A stretch of 64,000 nt of DNA from Copromyces sp. CBS 386.78. Its lineage: Eukaryota; Ascomycota; Sordariomycetes; Sordariales; Sordariaceae. Both the position numbers and the translations under genes were made by a program. Position 1 is the stretch's first letter. Every line of letters begins with the position of its first letter. Below the pieces are notes generated by a model that was not told the DNA's origin, did not search any database, and saw only the letters and a list, made by a program, of their open reading frames with translations. Of this stretch, positions 31,534 through 42,467 are shown one piece after another. The stretch is from positions 558,001-622,000 of the forward strand of contig MU839081.1 of assembly GCA_030685235.1 (NCBI GenBank), in the 5' to 3' direction.

Positions 31534-32310
31534 TTTTTTGTGGTGGTCAACTGTTTCCAGCGTTAGAAATTGAGCATTGGCATCGACCACGGAAATGGTA
31601 CCTTCTGGCAGGAAGAATAGAGAACGTTTTTGCACTCGCAGTGACTTCCCAATAGTTGTGGTCTTTGGTTGCCATTTCTTCAGTTGAAATGCCGGTGAAT
31701 AAAAGGTTGGGAAGATGGAGTGAATTTCCAGCGAGAGACCCGACGTACTACGGCACAGGTATAACCACCTGGCATGATGTTCTGAAGAAACAGCGCTGGC
31801 GTCTCTCTGTGTGTTCTGTAAGTAGGTGTTATTGCAACAATCACAGTCAACCCTTACCCTGACACTTCTCGAGAAACATTTGCCCCACATTCCGCTCCCC
31901 GGTACAACCAATCAGCTGTCTCAATCTCTTGATTTTTTCTGACTCGGTCCCGCCCGTCAAGCAGCAACCTCGAGTGACGCTTGAAATAAAGTTCGCAGCT
32001 CTCCACTTTCAATCCCGCCGCGCATTTGATATTCCAGCGTGTTTTATAGTAATAAGTAAGTACGCGACGAGGGATCATCGCATTTCTTTTTGAGAAACAA
32101 GTGAAGAGACAAGGGCAGAAGAGCAGCGCATTTCCGCAACAGCACATCAACACACACACTGTAAATCCGACCCCACATCTAGACTTTTTAGCACTTTGCA
32201 ACTGCACCAAACTGCACCATCCATCCCTGCACATAGTAGTAGTCTTTGACAACTCTCTCCACATAATTTTTCTTCCATCACCACCTTACAATCCAGATAA
32301 ACCGCCCCCC
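31534..32310. promoter_or_regulatory. Shared divergent promoter region, GRC3 / RPA34
   Basis: 777 bp separate the two start codons of a pre-rRNA processing gene and an RNA polymerase I subunit gene. No specific element was fixed. Both genes need growth-linked expression, so shared control is plausible. Confidence 0.5.
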
Positions 32311-34067
32311 ATGGCTGGTCCTCGCGCACCCATCGGAACCCTCTCCCAGCACGCCGCGAATGCCGCTGCCCTCGCCCGCAACACCTCCGCCAACGTCTTC
32401 TCCCAGCAAAAATCACAACTCAAGTCCAAGAAGGGCAAGCAAGAAGAGAGCGACTCCGATTCCGATAGCTCCTCCAGCGACGACAGCAGCGATAGCGATA
32501 GCGATTCTCTAGCAAAGATCGCACTCAACGCCGACTGGGCTAGCAATTTAAAAAAGAAGAACATGGCGCAAACGAAAGCCACCAAGGCCGCATCGCCTGC
32601 GCCCAAGGCGGCCGCGAAGGCCAAGCCAGTAGCTAAGAAGGCAGAGTCCTCGTCCTCGTCCGACTCGGAGGTTGAGGAGAAGAAGCCTGTGGAGAAGGCC
32701 GAAGAGAAGAAGCCAGCGGCGCCAGCGGTCAAGAAGGTGGCCAAGAAGGCCGAGAGCAGCAGCGAGTCCAGCAGCGAAGAGGAGAGTGGAAGCGGATCGG
32801 AAGACAGCAGCAGCGACGACGAGGAGGAGGAGGAGGAGAAGGCCAAGCCTGCGCCCAAGACTACACCAAAGGCTGCGCCCGCAAAGACAAAGCAGACTGC
32901 TAAGCAACCCACACCTTCATCAGAGGAGGGATCAAGCTCAGAGAGCGAGAGCGACAGCGAAGAGGAGGCGGCACCAAAAGCCAACACTAGCGCCAAACTT
33001 GCAAAGCCCGCCACCAAGACACCCGAGGCCCCCAAGGCCAAGCCAGTGGTCAATGGTAGCCAGAAGTCAAACGAGACCGTGAGCAAGTCCGACGACGAGT
33101 CGTCTGAGGAGGAGGAGGAGGAGGAGGAGGAGGAGTCGGGTTCCGAGGCAGAGTCGTCTTCTGACGAGGAGATGGCCGACGCTCCCCAGCCCAAGGCGGC
33201 CCCCAGGAAGACTTCGGGGTATGTGCTCTCCAACGACTTATGCCAGACCACGGATACAAGGCTAACAGACATCACAGTCCCCAACTTCCCCAGGTGATCG
33301 CGCCCAACTTCCACCTGCGCAAGGCCGATGCGAGCACCGACGCCAAGGACGTCGCCCGAACATTCCAAAAGGCCCAAAGCGAGGGCAAGCAGATCTGGTA
33401 CTTCACCGCCCCAGCCTCGATCCCCATCGAGGTGATCCAGGAGCACGCGCTCCCGCTCAGCAAGATCCAGTCCGGCGAGCCCATCATCACCCACAACGGC
33501 GCCGAGTACAACGCCACCCTGGAGGAGGGAACCACCCTCCACTCCATCCAGGTCCTCCTCCCCACCGAGACCGGCGACAAGTACGAGCTCATGAAGCAGC
33601 CCATCGCTCAGGCGCTGCACATCAAGCGCGTCACCCGCCTCAACCCCGCGGCCGCCGTCACCGCTGCCGTCTCCGCCCCCGCGACCGGCATCGTCCCTCG
33701 CCCTCAGCCTGCCGGCCTCAAGGCCCGCTTCCACCCCATCGGAGCCTCCCCCGCTGCTCCCATGGGCAAGATCGGAGCCGACGAAGCCGCTGGTTCCGAT
33801 GTCGACATGGCTGAGGCCAGCGCCCCTGCCGCCAAGTCTTCGTCCAAGAAGCGCAAGAGCGAGGCTGCTTCCGAGGACGCCCCCGCCAAGAAGACGAAGA
33901 AGACCAAGGAGCCCAAGGAGACCAAGTCTTCTTCCAGGAAGGCCAAGTCCGAGACGCCCATTGCTCCTCCTGCTGTTCCCGCTGCGGCCAAGAAGACGTC
34001 GTCGGTCACTCCCAAGAAGGTCACGCCTATCTTGCCTCCTGCTATTCCCAAGCCGAAGAGCTCTTAG
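32311..34067 (+). CDS. rpa34: DNA-directed RNA polymerase I subunit RPA34 (A34.5-like)
   Basis: Two exons: 32311-33218 and 33278-34067, with a 59-bp intron (GTATGT, GCTAAC, ATCACAG); 565 residues. The first exon is a long Ser/Glu/Lys low-complexity region with SSSE/EEEE blocks, like nucleolar phosphoproteins (Nopp140/SRP40 style). The second exon starts with the RPA34 domain: VIAPNFHLRKADAS, then GKQIWYFTAPASIPIEVIQE and LPLSKIQSGEPIITHNGAEY at about 305-390. It ends in a Lys-rich tail with SSKKRKSE and AKKTKKTKEP, also usual for A34.5. The subunit pairs with A49 on Pol I to help initiation and elongation at rDNA. The odd feature is the 300-residue N-terminal acidic/Ser extension absent from the 233-aa yeast protein. 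Its fused splice is supported by the joined frame. Confidence 0.85.
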
Positions 34068-35177
34068 AGAGTCGGTTCTTCGAGTCGAGTCTAGAGGAGC
34101 CGACGTTATTGACTGCACAGCAAGAGGAAGGAAGGCGTTGCTGCCGGCCAGGTGTCCCATCCCGAGTTTCCATGAGCTATACTGGTTTTGCGAGCAGGAA
34201 CCTCAGACTTGTTCAACGCCGCTATTTATTGATTCTGGTGGAAAAGGGATGGCGCGAGGGGATACTGGTGGTGGGTGTTGGGAGGTAAATATCCCCCATG
34301 GAGGAGAGGCACTTACCGAGGATGGAAGAGAGCGATGAAGAGCGGCAGGTGGGTGGTGGATGAAGGGGGATCGTATCATATCATCATTCCTGCAGATAGA
34401 TAGATAGATCTGCACGCCATGCCGATCGAGTTGTGAGTGTACATACCCATTCCGGGAAAGTTGGTTCGGTTTGTCAACGAAGCCAGCCATACTTGGAAGA
34501 GATCAAAACCAAGAAAAAGGAGACGATAGCGGACGACGGTAGGCTAGGGGGCTACGGGCTAGGGGCGTTCAAAAAAGTATCGGTAAAAGGGTCTTGCAGA
34601 GAAATGTATGAGATGTATGTGTCGTCGTTATTTACTTTTGTCGTAACATATCGCTGGAAAAAGTTCGGAGGAACATGGTGTATGTACGTACGTATGCATG
34701 ATATATGGTGTATGGTCATCATCGAGGCATATTATGGTTAGATGCTCTAGAATTTCCTCTTCTTCTTTCTGCATTTGTCGTGTATAGTTGTCCTCATACA
34801 TAATATGGGTTGTCTACTCTGGGTTGTGGTATATGCGTCTAGAAAGCATATCGTGGTCCCGCTCGATTCATATACCCGTCATTTATCCGTTTGAGTTAAA
34901 TTTTAAATTTCTTTTTAAATTTCTTTTGGTATTTACATGCTCATTTACGTACCTGGTCCCAGTCACAGACACAGTTCAGTATTCATCGTCACCCAAACAG
35001 AGTATGTAACGACATGTGTTGAATGACGACTGGACGGTAAGTAACCTCTCTTATTTATTCTCTTTTATCTTATTTTCTCATTTGTCCAACCCAAGTCTCT
35101 TCAACTACGCTATCCAACCGTACCCAAACTCACTTTCCAAAATCATTTCCTCCGTTATTCCAAATCCACACCCCAAT
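34068..35177. other. Intergenic region between convergent genes
   Basis: 1.1 kb holding the 3' ends of RPA34 and the mannosidase. It contains a (GATA)n repeat at about 34394-34409 and an AT-rich stretch near 34900. No gene supported. Confidence 0.5.
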
Positions 35178-38100
35178 TTAACTCGGCCGTCTAAAAGGAT
35201 GAGCCTCAGTATTCAACACCCACTCATCCAAACTAATCACGTCCGGTTCCGCAAAAAGCAAGTAAAAGTACTTGAGCGTTTCCGCCAGCCAGAAACTCTC
35301 CATGCTACCCGTGAAACTTGGTTTCGACTTCTTTTCTTCCTCGTCGTCGCCGGTCTTGGAAGAGGTAGCAGCGAAGGCGACATTGTCGATGGCGGAGTGG
35401 GCGATGTCGGTGCGCGTGGCGGCAATGACGGACTCGAACATGTGCCAGCCTTTGTCTTGCCATTGGGTAGAGCCGGTGATGCGGTAGTAGTAAAATACGG
35501 ATTCGATTGCTTCGGGGCTGTTGAGGGGGGTTAGTACGTACGTACAGGGGAGACAAAATGGGGAAAAAGGGGGGGTTGGCAACATACCGAAGAATATACC
35601 GCTTATCATTCAACGTCACGAACCCCGGCGGGATATTTTCCCTCTTGATCCTCTCCTGGACGTATTCCTCGTGGCTGAGCGGCTTCTCGGGCTCCGGCGG
35701 GAGGTGGAGTTCGAGCATGGGTTTTTGTTGTTGATACTGCTGCTCATGGCCAGCAAGGATGTTATTGTTGTTCAGATCGAGCTCTTCTTCAATCTTGTTC
35801 ATCTTGGTGGCCACCTCGATCTTGTTGTTATCTTCCGGAAAATTCCTCTTCTTGGTCAAGTGGTAATCGACATCCTGCTGCATGCCCTGGTGAACACCGG
35901 GGTTTAATCCTTGGGGGTGAGGATCCTTCGGCACCGCCGCTGGTTGTTGCTGTCCTTGTCCTTGAACAAAAGACGAGTTATTTTCCAAAATTGGACGTTT
36001 TCTAGCCTCCTCCTCCTTCTCCTTCTCCTTCTCTGCCTCCGCCTTGCGCTTAGCTTCCGCTTCCGCTTGACTTCTCGCCCTAGCCGCCTCCTCAGCTTCC
36101 GCATACTCCTTCTTAAGCACTTTCACCTCCTGCACCCACTCAGCATGATTAACCTCCCATTGCTTCAGCTGCTTGTCTCTCCACGCCGCGTCCGTGTCGA
36201 TGGCATGATACCAAGCCGTCTTGTTCCACTGGCAATCATCCGCCTTGGCGCACGGCAAGACCATGGAATACTCGGGCATAATACCCGTGGGCATGACCTC
36301 GTACGCCCACGCACACCCGTCAGCAAGTTTCCGTCCGATTTCCACGTCCTCCGGGATGTCAAAAATCTTGCCGCCCAAACCGAACATGCCCCCCAGGAAG
36401 CAGGTCAGGTGCGTCACCTCCCACTCGTAGCTCAGCTTTTGATCGGTGTGGTCAGGGCTGATCACCTTGGCGGAAAACAAAATGTCGGGGTTGCCGGGCG
36501 CCATAGGTCGGAAGAGGAGGTACTTCTTGACGGCGGCGGACACCTTTTCGTGCATGGCGCGGTATTTGGGCTCGAGCCCGCCTAGCAGCAGATACTGTTT
36601 GGGAAAGTACTCGTACGCCGAGTCCTGGCTGCCGCCCATGCTGTAGGACTCGGAGCCCCAGCCGCCTGCTACTAGGCCTTGGGGGACGCAGTCCCAGTTT
36701 GCCGGCGTTCCTTGCGCGTTGTGCGGGGGGCCTTGGTTTTTGGCTCCTTTCCAGGGGGGAGGTTGGTGTTGGGGGATGGAATAGCGGGGCGGGGGCGTTC
36801 GTCGGTTGATTTGCGATCGCTTCGTTACGCCGTTGAAGTTTAGGGGGTCTTTATCATTGTAGATGTCCTGGGCCGTCATTCCCGCAGCGTAGCCCTGCGG
36901 CTCCTCGCTGACGTCCGTAGCGTCGTCGACCTGCTGCCTTCCGGCATCGCTGAGATTATCCAAGCTGGAAGCAGCCTGAGCGGTGCGGTTACAGCCCGAA
37001 GCGTCGATATGCTCCGGGAAAATTCCAGGTAGCGCAGTCCCGTCCTCGCGGTTCTGTAGATCCTCCAGGGCGTCCGTGATGCGGGCCACAGCGTCATAGT
37101 ACTTGTTCTCGCCCGTCAGCTGAGCCAGACGAGTAAACTCCATGCTGAGGGTGCCCAGCTCGGCCATACCAGCGCTGGTGGAGGCTCGCTTGGGATTGAC
37201 GTTGAAAGCCGGGTGCCAGTTGTAGTACAGAATCGGCATGCGGTTGGGGGTGTCGAAGACGCTCATGAGCACCTCGGCGAGCTCGACGGCCTTGTCCACG
37301 AGGATCTTGTACCCGGCCTTTGTTTTTTCGCCACCGGATACGTCGTAGGCGCCCAGAAACCCGCCGAGATAACGAATAGTTGTCTCGAAAATGGGGATCT
37401 CGGAGCGGTACGCAGAGTAGGTGAAATCCAGCTCCTTGACGTACTCGACCGCTTCATCGAACTCCTCCTCAAGTCCCATGATCCAGAGCGTATCCAGCGA
37501 ATCCACAAGCGTGGCGGCCCACCCGCAAAAGGGGTCCTTGGACTTCTTGGTGACGGGCGTGAGCTCGTCGTGGCCCCAGGCATACTTCTTGTAGCCGGAC
37601 CAGGCGCGTTGCGCCTCCTCCCGGACCTTGCTCAGACGAGCCAGGCGCTTCTCTTTGGCCTCTGGGGATTCTTCTCCAAAGTTGAATTGGACCGTGGGAA
37701 TGGGTTTGGGCTTGCCGGTGGGTAGCTTGATGATGGATTCCGTGGGAACAGGGAAGTATTCACTCGGCTTCTGCCAATGTACTTTGGTCGATGTAGGTTC
37801 AACCTCGGTACTATGCCCGAAATTGTTTTCACCGTGTACTTTGGAGCCATCCTCATTCGTTTCCGGCACGGGTCGATCGGGCAACTTCACGGCGACGTGC
37901 GACTCCTCGGGGGCACCATTGTCATGCGCCTTCCCGACTGTAGGGGCCGGAGTGGGCAGGCCAAAACCACCAGGTACCTCATTGCTTGTCTTGAGCAGAG
38001 GGATCCTGATGCCCGTCTCTTTCTTGGGCGTAAGTTGCGTGCTAGTTGTAGAAGTCTGCTGCTCCTGCGCTATCGATGTAGGTTTCGGCGGTTGTTGTGG

Positions 38101-38283
38101 CGGTTGATATTCGACATTTAAGCTGTCTTTGTTGGTGGCCAAGTCTGCCCCTGACGCCTTCTTCGGGGGGTACAAGGCGGATTGTGAGAGCTCCCAGTCC
38201 GAGTTCTGGGAGACATGGTATAGCAGCACAAGAATAACGAATGCGCCTATAAGGAATGGGCGGTATCTTCGTATGCGTAGCAT
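35178..38283 (-). CDS. GH47 class I alpha-1,2-mannosidase, type II membrane protein
   Basis: Two exons: 38283-35588 and 35517-35178 (70-bp intron, GTATGT...CAACAG); the splice rebuilds [19 protein letters not shown], the conserved GH47 C-terminal block. Product 1,011 aa. Residues about 8-24 ([17 protein letters not shown]) are one membrane anchor; a 200-residue stem follows, then the GH47 barrel from about 225 ([73 protein letters not shown]). The family trims terminal alpha-1,2 mannose from N-glycans in the ER or Golgi. A charged, Ala/Glu/Lys coiled-coil and Gln/Asn-rich insert of about 200 residues (about 720-910) interrupts the barrel before the last conserved motifs, making the protein about twice the size of yeast Mns1. 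Whether it is ER-type or Golgi-type is not settled. Confidence 0.9.
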
Positions 38284-40242
38284 GGTAGCGACGGACGGCC
38301 GCTAAGGAAGCGGAAGATGGGCGTGTTGGCCAGGATCACAGGCAGGCAGGGCAGAGCCGAGGAGGACCGTCGGTCGGCTAGTTGGGGAAAAATAGGGGTC
38401 GTGGTCGAGGAACGTGCCCTAGAGGTATGATTTCGGATGGCCAAGTGTCGCGTGCTTCACCGAAATCTGATCTGTAGGTAGTCGCGAAGCTACCTAGAGG
38501 TAGGTATCAGGGAGGGAAGACGGCGAAGTCGAAGGATTCAAGGGAGAACAACCGATATCCAATGGCATGGCATGGCTGTCAGGAGGGGAGTTCGCTCGTC
38601 GATAAGGTATCCAACAATGCCGAGAACGATGTTGGACGGGTCAAGTTGTTCAGTAAGGTAAGGTATGTAACCTATCGATATGAATAGCGGTAGGTAGGTA
38701 AGGTACCTCCCGTCTATACGGCAACTATCTCTGGTAGAAACCGAAAGATGGAAACTTGGCCCTCAAGGGAAGTTGTAAGCGAGTCCGTCTCTCTTGGAAG
38801 ACAGCAACGTCAATTCCCAGGGAAGCTGTAAGTGAAGGTATGCGCCCAGATACCAAGCTTGTTCGTTGGAGCTGAGTGAGGAGGTTGATGACTCGGTTGG
38901 TAGTCTATTCTAGACCAGACCACACAACAACCCAAGGTGTAACAAAAGAGCGAAGAGTCGTCGCAAAAAGGAGTGTGTCAAGATGAAAAAGAAGGAAAGA
39001 AACGAACGAAATGTGGCTTTCAAAGAAGTCGAGATTGCCCAGTCCTGCTGGTCCCCTCCCCCCTCCTCAGATTCCATTCTTGGCTTTCTGAACCCTTGCC
39101 CCCCTTGATCGTCAAGTTGTTCAGTGGATGCAGTGGATTTGCCCCAGAGACGAGCTCAGAACTGCAAGAAAGCCATGGGCCATCCGCCAAGTTAGTAATT
39201 TCATATGATTGGTCGGATCTCACATGCCAAGATGCCAAGATCGACGTCCACCTCCACATTTTCCATGGGTAAAGTCCCTGGCGGCTTGGCCTTGTCTCGA
39301 TCCCGCAGCTGGGCAGGGGACACAGCAAAAGAGACAATGACGGTGTGGACTGTGGCGGGAGAGGAAGTGTTTATCATATAAGGTTAGAACTCAATCAATC
39401 CGGATATCAACCTCACAAAGACCGGAGCAAATTGATCCTTTAAGCCATACGCAAGAAAGAAAAGTCCACGGGAATAAGAAGAGGCTCAAAAGCCACAGTA
39501 CACTACCTTCCGTCTTTGCATCAAATTATCGGCCAACCACTTCTCTTCGAGTCCATCTAGAATGCTACCTACTTTACACCTGCACCACCGAATACCAAAA
39601 AGAGCAACAACGGATGTTTGGTGCCGAGCAGGTTTCGTTCGGCAGCCCCTCCATCATCGTTCATCCATCCCATCTATCTACCAAGTAGACTAGAAAACCC
39701 GTTCGTCTCAACTTCTGTCAAAGTATGAGATGAGAGACAGATAAATACACGCAATCAGATCGGATGAGACGATATTAATTAACTCTTTTTACTTTTCGCC
39801 GAGTTCCCATGGCATCTATGGGAAGTAGAGACCAGCTCGACAATCCACACATCGTGATTTCCACTTAGTAACGTATAACCGCACTTGATACACAACGCAC
39901 ACACACACAGGCAGACCAAGACAGACGACGTGCGCGAGAAATTCTAATAATTTGCCTCCGACCGAACCCTAAAGTCCCAGTCCCATCCCTCCCGAAAGCC
40001 TGACCGTGACCGTAGCCGTCCCATTGCCCCCGTTTTCCTCGACCTTTTGATGTCCACCTCCTTATTAACTTATACTCCATCTGCTGATCTGCTTAGCTCT
40101 CCTCCCCCTCCCCCTCCTTATCCTCTTTTCTTAGAATACGAGCTCGTGATTTGATCGTAGTGACGTTTATCACACAAATGCTCAAGTGTTTGCTGTTGTT
40201 TGTGACTAGATATATCCATATGATGATGGCGATAGCGTTTAA
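38284..40242. other. Intergenic region, mannosidase promoter and MAPKKK 3' flank
   Basis: About 2 kb without a supported gene. It includes TAGGTAGGTA-type repeats near 38460-38700, common in Neurospora promoters, and a CA repeat near 39895-39908. Most of it is probably promoter and leader of the mannosidase and the 3' UTR of the MAPKKK. Confidence 0.45.
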
Positions 40243-42433
40243 TTAGTAAGTCCCCCTAATCTTGGCATACAGCTCCGTATCCATGAAGCTGTAGTTAGGA
40301 TCCAGTTCGCAAAAGGGGTGTTGCGAAAGAAGAACGTCGGCGGTTGGGCGATCAGTTGGGTCACTATTCATTCGTCATAGTCAGCATCAGCACACATCCT
40401 TTGCACACCTCCATCATCACGCGCATGAACCCCTCAAACTCCCCACCAAGGAGACTAAAACTTACACAGTAAAACAATCCAACATGAAAGCAATCGCAAT
40501 CGGCGTGATCTCCTCTCGAATATCATCCGGGATCGGCGGCGTCTCTCCATTCGCAATCTTGTAGATCGCTCCGATCGCCTCATCCTTGCTCCACGGCCTT
40601 CGGCCCGCAAACATCTCCAACACTACGCAACCCAAGCTCCAAATATCCACTTTGGCCGAGTACCCTTCGCCCTGCGACCTGATGACCTCGGGCGCCATCC
40701 AAAAGACCGACCCTTGCATCGAGTTGGTCTTGTCATTACCGTAAATGTTATCTGTCTTCTTGGAGATGCCGAAATCGGATATCTTGCACGTGCCGTCTAG
40801 ATCCAGCAGGATGTTGTCCGCTTTCAGATCGCGATGCAAGATTCCTTCGCGGTGGAGGTATGCTAGCCCCGAAAGTGTTTGTCGCGTGAGCGAGGCGACA
40901 ATGGGTTCTTCGAACTTGCCGTGCTTGCGCAGACACGAGCCGATGGAGCCACCGGAAATGTACTCGAGGAAGATGGAAATGGAGGTCTCCTTGCGCTCGC
41001 AGCCGAGGTACTGCACGATGTTGACGTGATCGAGATGCTGCATCGTGTCGATCTCCTGGTCGAGCGCGGCGACGAGCTCCTGCATCTTCTTCTTGTCGCC
41101 TTGGGCGGCTTTGGGGTTGACTTCGACTTCTTTGACGGCGAGGAACTCACCGGTTGTGGCGTTCATGCCGAGATACACGCGGCCGAAGGTGCCTTTGCCG
41201 ATTAGCTGACCCTTGAACCAGCGGAAGGTTGTTTGTCTCTTTGGTAGCGTGTTGATGTTGTCTTGCGTGGGAAGGGTCTCTTGGGGAATAGTGGATAAAA
41301 TGGATCCCCGCTTGGGCTCGATTTGCACAATGTTGGCGTTGAACATCTTTGTGCTCTTGCGGCGCATGAGGTTGGTCGCCACGTTGGGCACCGCCGGTGC
41401 CGCCACGTTCATTTGCAGCGACGTTTGCGTGTAGCGCTTGTGGGCTTCGTGCGCACCGCGGGCTACCTCACGGATGGACTTCATGCGGCCGAGACCCCTA
41501 GACCGGCGCACACTGCCAGATACTATCGATGACGGGCGTGACTCCAGCGCTTTGAGCGTAGACTCATCAGACCCCAGCGTATCGCTTTCGTTGAAAGTTG
41601 ATTGAGAGACCCTGTTGAGCGGTGGAAGCATAGGGGCGTTGTTACTGCTGCTGGCAACCGCGCTGTTACTCTGAGCCATCTGTTCCGCTATATGTTGCGG
41701 CTGTGTCTGGAACTGGCTCTCGTCCACCTCGGCGATCGGTGACGGGGCCTCGACCTCGGTGTCGCCGCCCTCCTCAAGCACAGGCTGGTCAACATCCAAG
41801 TTGGGGAAGAAGTCCTCGAGGTTGTTGATAAGGGCGTCGGTCGGGGGACGGTTGGCCCAAACATCCTTCTCGATAAAGGACTTGCGCCTGCTAATCTTGC
41901 ACTCCATCTCTTCCTGTTCCCATCCCTTTGATGATCCCGATGGGACAGGCGCCGACTGCCGGTGACCGTGACCCGATGAGGATGACACACTGCTATGTTC
42001 AGGTTCCTCCGTAAACGTGGCCATACTAGGACTGGCCTGAGGGGTAGTGAATGCCACGGACAAGTTCTTCTTCGAGCGGTCGGTTGCCACCTTCAAGCTT
42101 GGGCGCTTGTTGAGTCCTCCTTCCTCGCCCCTGTTCGAGTCATCCTTTGACTTCGATTTCTCTGCTGTCTTGGGTTTCGAGATTGGTACCGCGAAGAGGC
42201 CATCATCTGAACCGTCCGAATCGTCCTGATCGTCTGCGTAATCCTGATGATCCGAGCCAGTGTTGTGGGATTCACTCTCAGGAGGCGGAGTAAAGCGCAC
42301 ATCATTGTCGCTAAAGTCCACATCTGGACCATGGGATTTGCGCTTAGACTCCTCGTGTTGAGCCGGGGCGTCTCGCTGTTGCAGCGGTGGCTGTGGCTGC
42401 TGTTGTCTCGGCTGATATTGTAGCTGCTGCTGC

Positions 42434-42467
<34 letters not shown>

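Noticed and set aside
32286..34160. A 624-codon minus-strand frame opposite RPA34
   Set aside because: Antisense of a low-complexity Ser/Glu/Lys region; the Ser/Leu-rich reading has no fold or domain, while the plus strand has the RPA34 domain and a clean intron.
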